Shown here: positions 1 through 4,658 of the stretch, in pieces
Numbering within the stretch: position 1 is the stretch's first letter
Layout: every line of letters begins with the position of its first letter
Program-made: the position numbers and the translations under genes
Origin: an uncultured Candidatus Melainabacteria bacterium
GTDB taxonomy: Bacteria; Cyanobacteriota; Vampirovibrionia; Gastranaerophilales; Gastranaerophilaceae
Direction of reading: 5' to 3'
Length of the DNA: 8,044 nucleotides
Assembly: GCA_934747325.1 (NCBI GenBank)
Contig: CAKVGW010000068.1
Coordinates: 1 to 8,044 of the forward strand
The notes under the pieces: model-generated
Told to the model about the DNA's origin: nothing
Databases searched by the model: none
The model's input: only the letters and a program-made list of their open reading frames with translations

Positions 1-1335
1 TTAAGTTTACTTATTTTAGTACACGAAGCAGGACATTTTTTTGTTGCCAGAGCTTGTGGAATAAAAGTTGATAAATTCGGTTTCGGGCTTCCTGTCGGTC
101 CAACTTTGTTTAAAAAGAAAGTTGGTGATGTTGAAATCTTAGTTCACGCATTTTTGTTAGGCGGTTATGTTTCTTTCCCTGATGATGAAAAAGATTGTGA
201 CTTACCAAAAGATTCTCCTGAAAGATTTGCAAATAAACCGGCTTGGCAAAGAGCAATTGTTGTTTCAGCAGGTGTTATAGCGAACGTGATTTGTGCAATT
301 GCACTTGTAATGCTTGTTGCTATTGTTTCTCACAAATTACCTTCTGGTGATTATGAAATTTATGCCGGAGAAATTAGCGCACCAAAAAATGCAAGTATTT
401 GGGATTCAGGTTTGAAAAAAGGGGATAGAATTCTAAAAGCCAACGGTTGTGAAATTAATAATGCTTATTCATTTATTACAATAGTTAAAAACAGTGCAAA
501 AGATAACGGAATTGTAACGGAAGCTACTGTTGATAAAAATTTCTCACATTTAAAAGATTTGAATCCGGGGCTTTCAAAGGATGAAATCATTCCTGACGGT
601 ATTGCGATAAGACTTCCTGAAGCTTTGGATGAAGATATAATTACAATGGATAAATACGCCTTAAAAGGTGCAAAATACTTCAAGCACGAGGGTTTTAAAA
701 TTGATGACAGTTTGGCGGAATTAGCTAAAGCGATTGAAGGTAAAACCGTTTACACTTCAGACGGCAAATATACAATGTATGATGTTGCAAAAGTTCTTTC
801 AAATGGCACTCATCCGATTAATTTGCTTGTAGAAAGAGATGGCAAACAAATCGAACTTAATCCGATTTACCCTGACGAAAAAGGTATTATCGGAATCGGT
901 TTAAACGCAAAACAAACTATGATTGATACAAAAACTCCTGTTAGTGTTGTAAAAGAAAGCTGTACATATCTTTGGGATAACACTTATATGATGATGTACT
1001 CTTTGGGACAATTATTTACAGGTAATATTCCGCTTAAAGATATGCACGGTGTAGTTGCGATTACAAAAATCGGCGGGGACATGATTGATAAAAGCGGTAA
1101 AGCGTCAGGCGTTTTGCTTGCAGCATTGATTTCTATGAACCTTGCAATTTTAAATATTTTACCAATTCCGGCTTTAGATGGTGGTCATTTGATGTTCTTA
1201 ATTATAGAAAAAATAATGGGTAAACCATTGAATGAAAAAGTGATTGAAGTTATTTCAACCGTATTTTTCTCATTGCTGATTATTTTGATGATATTTGTCG
1301 TGTTTAATGATATAACATTAATTGTAAGAAAGTAA
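1..1335 (+). CDS. rseP: Site-2 intramembrane zinc metalloprotease RseP (M50), 5' partial
   Basis: This gene encodes an inner-membrane protease of the RseP/RasP family, which cuts transmembrane substrates such as anti-sigma factors or leftover signal peptides within the membrane. The frame is open from base 1 and no start is visible, so the N-terminus lies outside the window; by family comparison only some 10-20 residues are missing. In window codons, the zinc motif HEAGH is 8-12, LGGYV 53-57, a hydrophobic segment about 86-109, PDZ material about 118-292, and NILPIPALDGGH about 385-396, with Asp393 the expected third zinc ligand. A final membrane segment lies at about 417-437. The 444 codons present fit a full-size RseP with two PDZ domains (E. 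coli RseP has 450 residues) better than the shorter one-PDZ forms. The TTG at codon 36 is not the start, because the catalytic motif lies upstream in the same frame. Family assignment is firm; the physiological substrate is unknown. Confidence 0.96.
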   Translation, partial: LSLLILVHEAGHFFVARACGIKVDKFGFGLPVGPTLFKKKVGDVEILVHAFLLGGYVSFPDDEKDCDLPKDSPERFANKPAWQRAIVVSAGVIANVICAIALVMLVAIVSHKLPSGDYEIYAGEISAPKNASIWDSGLKKGDRILKANGCEINNAYSFITIVKNSAKDNGIVTEATVDKNFSHLKDLNPGLSKDEIIPDGIAIRLPEALDEDIITMDKYALKGAKYFKHEGFKIDDSLAELAKAIEGKTVYTSDGKYTMYDVAKVLSNGTHPINLLVERDGKQIELNPIYPDEKGIIGIGLNAKQTMIDTKTPVSVVKESCTYLWDNTYMMMYSLGQLFTGNIPLKDMHGVVAITKIGGDMIDKSGKASGVLLAALISMNLAILNILPIPALDGGHLMFLIIEKIMGKPLNEKVIEVISTVFFSLLIILMIFVVFNDITLIVRK

Positions 1336-1340
1336 TTTTT

Positions 1341-1359
1341 GTTGGGCTGAAAGCCCAAC
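1341..1359. repeat. Perfect 8-bp GC-rich inverted repeat after rseP
   Basis: GTTGGGCT and AGCCCAAC flank a GAA loop, starting five bases after the rseP stop codon. The stem is perfect and stands out in AT-rich surroundings. No T-run follows it on either strand (CTACTTG on +, AAAAATT on -), so it is a poor intrinsic terminator despite its position. It could still stabilise the 3' end of the rseP mRNA. Similar GGTTGGGCT/AGCCCAACC palindromes are, from memory, dispersed REP-like repeats in several bacterial genomes, but copy number cannot be judged here. Confidence 0.6.
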
Positions 1360-1397
1360 CTACTTGACAAATAATGAAAAATAGTAAACAATATATA

Positions 1398-1455
1398 CAT
1401 AGGGGGAAGCCCTAAGAAAATACCACTTCCTTAGAGCTTCACTTAGTACCCTATG
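1398..1455 (-). other. Long 3' hairpin of the minus-strand small-ORF transcript
   Basis: An outer 7-bp stem (CATAGGG with CCCTATG, 1449-1455 and 1398-1404) encloses an inner 15-bp stem (1425-1439 with 1407-1421) closed by a 3-base loop. In minus-strand RNA all 15 inner pairs form, three as G-U wobbles. In plus-strand RNA the same three positions are A-C mismatches. It begins three bases after the stop of the minus-strand small ORF and is followed by T-rich but not pure-T sequence, so it may be a terminator, a 3' stabiliser or an antisense target. The structure is read directly; the role is inferred. Confidence 0.65.
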
Positions 1456-1457
1456 AT

Positions 1458-1523
1458 TTACAGTTTAAATGCTACTATGAATAGCGTTGCTACGAATAGT
1501 AGCATTATTATTTTGTCAATCAC
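1458..1523 (-). CDS. 21-residue hydrophobic peptide, candidate type I toxin-like
   Basis: A GTG-started ORF of 21 codons plus TAA encodes a short N-terminus with Asp and Lys, then the hydrophobic run IIMLLFVATLFIVAFKL, enough for one membrane span. The start is supported by AAAGAGGG seven bases upstream, and an extended -10 promoter lies about 80 bases upstream. An in-frame stop at 1554-1556 limits any N-terminal extension. Most of the coding sequence folds into an 11-bp-stem hairpin, and a longer hairpin follows the stop. A tiny single-span peptide in a short, heavily folded transcript is typical of type I toxin mRNAs (Hol_Tox/TxpA- or Ldr-like in style). I see no decisive family signature, and 21 residues is at the low end. 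It could instead be a chance ORF within a structured RNA, or a small membrane peptide with another role. It is too short for ordinary gene callers. Confidence 0.45.
   Translation of the reverse strand: MIDKIIMLLFVATLFIVAFKL
1468..1506. repeat. 11-bp inverted repeat within the small ORF
   Basis: AATGCTACTAT (1468-1478) pairs perfectly with 1496-1506. Inside it, TAGC (1482-1485) pairs with GCTA (1489-1492) around a 3-base loop, separated from the main stem by a small internal loop. In minus-strand RNA one extra U-G pair joins the inner stem. On the plus strand the hairpin is followed by ATTATTTTG, which gives it some resemblance to an intrinsic terminator for a plus-strand RNA. It spans most of the candidate toxin codons, so it may hold the message in a folded state. 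Confidence 0.6.
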
Positions 1524-1530
1524 AGCCTTA

Positions 1531-1538
1531 CCCTCTTT
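1531..1538 (-). promoter_or_regulatory. Ribosome binding site of the minus-strand small ORF
   Basis: The minus strand reads AAAGAGGG, seven bases (TAAGGCT) before the GTG at 1523. This is a good Shine-Dalgarno match with normal spacing, and it is the main reason for choosing GTG over the internal ATG at 1505. Confidence 0.5.
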
Positions 1539-1540
1539 TT

Positions 1541-1588
1541 TACCACCGATTTCTTAGTAAACTCATGTGTGGGCAAAGGTTGGTGATA
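1541..1588 (-). other. Leader stem-loop upstream of the small ORF
   Basis: On the minus strand TATCACC (1588-1582) pairs with GGTGGTA (1547-1541), a 7-bp stem with one U-G wobble that is an A-C mismatch on the plus strand. The 3' arm ends two bases before the Shine-Dalgarno sequence, so folding could influence ribosome access. The 34-base loop contains a minus-strand ATG (1566-1564) opening an 8-codon frame with no evident ribosome site. Regulatory function is inference. Confidence 0.4.
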
Positions 1589-1602
1589 CTACCCTGATTC
1601 GC

Positions 1603-1631
1603 ATACTATCATGAATTCTTATATTTGTCTA
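1603..1631 (-). promoter_or_regulatory. Sigma-70-type promoter for the minus-strand small ORF
   Basis: On the minus strand, -35 TAGACA (1631-1626, 5/6 match) and -10 TAGTAT (1608-1603, 4/6) are separated by exactly 17 bases. TGA directly before the -10 gives an extended -10. The transcript would start near 1596, giving a 5' leader of about 73 bases and a transcript of roughly 200 bases if it ends at the hairpin 1398-1455. The -35 box is half of the palindrome 1626-1640, which suggests control by a dimeric protein. Confidence 0.55.
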
Positions 1632-1640
1632 TTTTAGACA
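1626..1640. promoter_or_regulatory. Operator-like palindrome over the -35 box
   Basis: TGTCTA-TTT-TAGACA is a perfect 6-3-6 inverted repeat. Its left half is the -35 element of the minus-strand promoter. Its right end lies 16 bases before the -35 of the divergent HNH-like gene promoter, so a bound protein could affect both. No regulator gene is visible in the window. A 6-bp half-site can occur by chance in AT-rich DNA. Confidence 0.35.
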
Positions 1641-1656
1641 TTGTTCTAACGTACTA

Positions 1657-1685
1657 TTGCCAAACTTTATCACAACTGCTATTAT
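1657..1685 (+). promoter_or_regulatory. Promoter of the HNH-like gene
   Basis: TTGCCA (1657-1662, 5/6) and TATTAT (1680-1685, 5/6) are spaced by 17 bases, with TGC directly before the -10 (extended -10). Transcription would begin near 1692. The TTG of the -35 is the same TTG that would open a longer reading frame, so that codon would not be in the mRNA and the real start must lie downstream. Confidence 0.6.
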
Positions 1686-1723
1686 AAACACAGGGATTAA
1701 TCTAGTGATCATATCAGCGATAA

Positions 1724-1752
1724 CAAACAAGTTTTTTAATACACAATATAAT
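1724..1752 (+). promoter_or_regulatory. Possible second promoter of the HNH-like gene
   Basis: A perfect TATAAT (1747-1752) lies 25 bases before ATG 1777, with CAAACA (1724-1729, 3/6) at 17-base spacing. The -35 is poor and the region is A/T-rich, so the -10 may be fortuitous. It would give a leader of about 18 bases. Confidence 0.3.
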
Positions 1753-1776
1753 AAAAGACATAACACACAGCTACAA

Positions 1777-2769
1777 ATGTCTTTAGCTTCACCGTCTTTT
1801 CAAGCGTCAACATCAGCAGGCACACCATTACGAAAATTAAGAAATGTAGTTTGTCCTTATTTTGGTGTAAAAATGATTACCAGTGCAGAACTTCCGAAGC
1901 TGGAAATGAAAATTGATAAATGTCAAAATGTTGGAGAAGTTGTAAAACTTTTAAAACCATATCGAAGTTTTATGCAAAAAACAGAGAAAAAAGTCTTTAA
2001 AATGTTTGAAGAATATTCAAAAGAAAATCCGGAAGAAATCTTGCCAAACATTTTGAGAATACATTATAACGAAGCATTGACAAAACTAAAACTTGAAGAG
2101 TTTAATGTTTTGGATGATGTTGATAAAATGTCATTAAAACTTTCACCGGAATTGGCTTTAGCTGTGCATCACAAAACAACCAGATGCAGACAAGTAATTC
2201 TTGACAATAAACAAGGAGAAACTTTTAAGCGTCAAACGCTCTTATCTTCGTTGGAGGAAATCAAACCAAGACGCGGCGAAAAGAAAATTTATGAAAGCTT
2301 AAAGGATAGAGCCATATATTTACCGACATCCGGTACAAGTGAAAATGCGTTTATTGTTAAATATGCAGACCGTTCGCAAGAAGAAATTGCAAAAAGAATT
2401 ATGAGAGCTTCCGCTGCTACAATTGAACACGTTCAGCCAAATTCAAAGCGTGGTGAAAATACAATTTCTAATTTTTTATTAGTATCCGCAAATGCAAACA
2501 GTCTAAGGTCAAATATGCCGTTAAACAAATTTATAGCTCGTTTTCCAAGTGTGTTGAAAAATTGTCAAAAGTATATTAATCAAATTATTTCTATAATCCA
2601 TGATGGTGGTTTGAGAGGATATGAGGACTATCCGTATAAAATAAAGAAAACACTTATAAGAGAAACCGGCGGTCTTGTTAACCTTGATTTGAGTGATTTT
2701 TGCTATAAAGAAAAAGACGCAAAAAGTGTTGCAAATAGTGCAAATAAAAAGTACAAGCGAAGAAGATAG
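1777..2769 (+). CDS. HNH endonuclease-like protein with degraded zinc knuckle
   Basis: This is a 330-residue protein. After a short Ser/Ala/Thr-rich start comes CPYFGVKM (26-33), which looks like a CPYCGxKM knuckle with its second Cys replaced by Phe. A charged, probably helical middle (about 45-200) follows. Near 215-250 is an HNH-like core, TIEHVQPNS, G-E-N, then S-N-F and NSLRSNMPL. The usual frame is (D/E)H-I-x-P-x-S-x-GG-x-N with a C-x-x-C-N knuckle. Glu217, His218 and Asn228/Asn232 are kept, but the expected Cys pair reads Ser237 and Ala240. The tail is very basic. Three of four expected zinc ligands are thus absent; cleavage activity may be lost or the fold stabilised differently. ATG 1777 is chosen because an upstream TTG (1657) sits in a -35 box; no clear Shine-Dalgarno precedes 1777, and GTG 1705 is a weaker alternative. 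It sits alone between rseP and proS with its own promoter, as an accessory gene would. HNH kinship is moderately sure; function is unknown. Confidence 0.7.
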   Translation: MSLASPSFQASTSAGTPLRKLRNVVCPYFGVKMITSAELPKLEMKIDKCQNVGEVVKLLKPYRSFMQKTEKKVFKMFEEYSKENPEEILPNILRIHYNEALTKLKLEEFNVLDDVDKMSLKLSPELALAVHHKTTRCRQVILDNKQGETFKRQTLLSSLEEIKPRRGEKKIYESLKDRAIYLPTSGTSENAFIVKYADRSQEEIAKRIMRASAATIEHVQPNSKRGENTISNFLLVSANANSLRSNMPLNKFIARFPSVLKNCQKYINQIISIIHDGGLRGYEDYPYKIKKTLIRETGGLVNLDLSDFCYKEKDAKSVANSANKKYKRRR

Positions 2770-2781
2770 GCTTTGCGAAAA

Positions 2782-2810
2782 TTAACTTTTTCCATTGTTC
2801 ATGTTAGAAT
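2782..2810 (+). promoter_or_regulatory. Promoter of proS
   Basis: TTAACT (2782-2787, 4/6) and TAGAAT (2805-2810, 5/6) are spaced by 17 bases, with TGT before the -10 (extended -10). Initiation near 2817 gives a leader of about 29 bases. This places upstream start codons at 2795 and 2801 inside the promoter and lets proS be expressed independently of the HNH-like gene. Confidence 0.55.
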
Positions 2811-2831
2811 TTCTTTATAAAAAAGAATATA

Positions 2832-2838
2832 GAGGAAG
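2832..2838 (+). promoter_or_regulatory. Ribosome binding site of proS
   Basis: GAGGAAG ends seven bases before ATG 2846. This selects that codon over the upstream TTG 2795 and ATG 2801, and over the ATG two codons downstream at 2852. Confidence 0.7.
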
Positions 2839-2845
2839 ATTAACC

Positions 2846-4591
2846 ATGAAAATGTCAAAATTATTTGTTCAAACTTTGAGGGAATTTCCTTCTGATGCAG
2901 AAGTAATTTCACATAAAATGCTTGTTAGAGCAGGATATATAAGAAAATTAACAAGCGGTGTTTATAACTATTTGCCACTTATGTGGAGAGTTTTAAAGAA
3001 AATTGAAAATATAGTAAGAGAAGAAATGGATAACGCAGGTGCGCAAGAACTTCTTATGCCGTTTGTTCAACCAAAAGAACTTTGGGAAGAATCAGGCAGA
3101 TGGAATGCATACGGTAAAGAACTTATGCGTTTAAGAGATAGACATAATCGCGAAATGTGTCTTGGACCAACTCACGAAGAAATTATAACTTCGATTGCTC
3201 GTGAAGGTATTAAATCTTACAAACAATTACCTGTAAACTTATACCAAATTCAATCAAAATTCCGTGACGAAGTTCGTCCGCGTTTTGGGTTGTTAAGAGG
3301 TAGAGAATTCATTATGAAGGACGCTTATAGCTTTGATACTTCTCAAGAAGGTTTGGAAAAAGAATATGAAAATATGGCACAAGCATACACCAGAATTTTC
3401 AAACGTTGCGGACTTAATACAAAAATGGTTCAATCAGATTCAGGCGCAATCGGCGGAAGCGTAAGCCATGAATTTATGGTAATTACAGATACTGATGCAG
3501 GCGAAAATGACGTATTCTATTGTGATGATTGCGATTATTCAGCAAACTCAAATCACGCAGTTTCAAAATTGCAACCTGCAGAAGTTGTTGGTAAATTTGA
3601 AAAAGCTGAAATTGTCGATACGCCAAATACTCATTCTATTGAAGAGTTATGCGATTTCTTAAAAATTCCTGCAACAATTATTGTAAAATCACTTCTTTAT
3701 ATTGTTGATAAAAAACCTGTTTTAGCATTAATCAGAGCCGATAAACAAGTAGAAGAAACAAAACTAATGAATGCTGTTGGCGGTATGGATATTAGAATTG
3801 CAACAGCAGGCGAAATTGAAGAAATGATGGCAGAAAACGGTTTTGATGCAGAACGTGGATTCGTTGGACCTAAAGGTTTGAAAAAATATGGCGAATATGA
3901 CGTTCAAATCGTAGCTGATGAAACTGTTAAAGAATTGAAAAATTTTGTAATTGGAATAAATAAAAAAGATGCTCACATGGTAGGCGGAAATTGGGGTTCA
4001 GAATTTGAATTACCTGAAATCGTTATAGATATTCGTTTAGTTGAAGCAGGTGAACTTTGTCCTGAATGCGGTAAACCTCTAAAAGTTACAAGAGGTATCG
4101 AAGTTGGTAATATTTTCCAATTAGGTACAAAATATTCAAAACCAATGAACGCTGTTTATTTGGATACTGACGGCAAAGCAAAACCTTTCGTTATGGGTTG
4201 TTACGGCATTGGTATTTCAAGAACAGCAGCTGCAGCGGTTGAAGCTCATTACGACGAACACGGTATTAAATGGCCGTTAGCAATTGCGCCATACCACGCA
4301 GTAATTATTCCTGTAAGCACAAAAGACGAAACTCAAATGAAGGTTGCAAATGATTTATATGAAACATTACGCAAACACGGAGTTGAAGCTGTAATTGATG
4401 ACCGTGATGAACGTCCGGGAGTTAAATTCAAAGACGCTGATTTAATCGGCTTCCCATACAGAATTACTGTTGGTAAAACGATAAGTGAAGGTCTTGTAGA
4501 ATTCAAGGTTAGAGAAACTGAAGAAATTTCAAAAGTTAAACCTGAAGAAGCCGCTGAAGTTGTTGTTACAGCAGTTACAGGATTGAAATAA
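2846..4591 (+). CDS. proS: Prolyl-tRNA synthetase, bacterial type with editing insert
   Basis: This cytoplasmic class II aminoacyl-tRNA synthetase charges tRNA-Pro with proline using ATP. The 581 residues match the bacterial ProRS length (E. coli 572). Motif 1 lies near 62-80, GPTHEE at 107-112, motif 2 (FRDEVRPRFGLLRGREF) at 139-155, and motif 3 (GIGISRTAAAAVE) near 454-466. The YbaK-like editing insertion, which clears Ala-tRNA-Pro, occupies roughly 226-400, and the HGTP anticodon-binding domain fills the C-terminus from about 478. A CDDC pair (226-229) and a CPEC pair (405-408) bracket the insert and could bind a metal; this is inferred. Start 2846 follows a good Shine-Dalgarno and a dedicated promoter. 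The gene ends at a strong terminator shared with the convergent mfd. In Firmicutes rseP and proS are direct neighbours; here an HNH-like gene and a repeat-rich gap lie between them. The assignment is essentially certain. Confidence 0.97.
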   Translation: MKMSKLFVQTLREFPSDAEVISHKMLVRAGYIRKLTSGVYNYLPLMWRVLKKIENIVREEMDNAGAQELLMPFVQPKELWEESGRWNAYGKELMRLRDRHNREMCLGPTHEEIITSIAREGIKSYKQLPVNLYQIQSKFRDEVRPRFGLLRGREFIMKDAYSFDTSQEGLEKEYENMAQAYTRIFKRCGLNTKMVQSDSGAIGGSVSHEFMVITDTDAGENDVFYCDDCDYSANSNHAVSKLQPAEVVGKFEKAEIVDTPNTHSIEELCDFLKIPATIIVKSLLYIVDKKPVLALIRADKQVEETKLMNAVGGMDIRIATAGEIEEMMAENGFDAERGFVGPKGLKKYGEYDVQIVADETVKELKNFVIGINKKDAHMVGGNWGSEFELPEIVIDIRLVEAGELCPECGKPLKVTRGIEVGNIFQLGTKYSKPMNAVYLDTDGKAKPFVMGCYGIGISRTAAAAVEAHYDEHGIKWPLAIAPYHAVIIPVSTKDETQMKVANDLYETLRKHGVEAVIDDRDERPGVKFKDADLIGFPYRITVGKTISEGLVEFKVRETEEISKVKPEEAAEVVVTAVTGLK

Positions 4592-4607
4592 AGTATTATC
4601 AGTATAT

Positions 4608-4643
4608 AAAAAATTCCTTCTCTAAAAAGAGAGGGAATTTTTT
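4608..4643. terminator. Bidirectional intrinsic terminator between proS and mfd
   Basis: A 16-base arm (4608-4623) of A-run, TTCC and TTCTCT pairs with 4628-4643 around an AAAA loop, with a single imperfect position (a T-G pair on the plus strand). The A-run on one side and T-run on the other give a U-tract in both directions, as expected between convergent genes. It starts 16 bases after the proS stop and ends 15 bases before the mfd stop. Confidence 0.9.
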
Positions 4644-4658
4644 ATTAATAATATGTTT

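Noticed and set aside
465..683. 72-residue minus-strand ORF inside rseP
   Set aside because: It is antisense to a clearly coding rseP stretch and has no ribosome site or recognisable domain.
1341..1359. Intrinsic terminator of rseP
   Set aside because: The stem is good, but neither strand has a U-tract after it, so I list it as a repeat.
1185..1400. 71-residue minus-strand ORF over the rseP 3' end and gap
   Set aside because: Most of it mirrors the rseP C-terminus, it crosses the perfect palindrome at 1341-1359, and no promoter or Shine-Dalgarno is evident.
1468..1506. Integron attC-like folded site
   Set aside because: The conserved core bases (RYYYAAC and GTTRRRY) and extrahelical bases are absent, and no integrase is present.
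1540..1566. 8-codon leader peptide on the minus strand
   Set aside because: It has an ATG and a stop but no Shine-Dalgarno; it lies in the loop of the leader stem and is short enough to be chance.
1336..1776. tRNA gene, riboswitch or CRISPR array in the gap
   Set aside because: No cloverleaf with a T-loop GTTCRANNC, no known aptamer consensus, and no regularly spaced direct repeats were seen.
3764..3976. 70-residue minus-strand ORF inside proS
   Set aside because: It is a shadow of the ProRS editing insert, with low-complexity Phe/Ser/Asn content typical of antisense AT-rich DNA.
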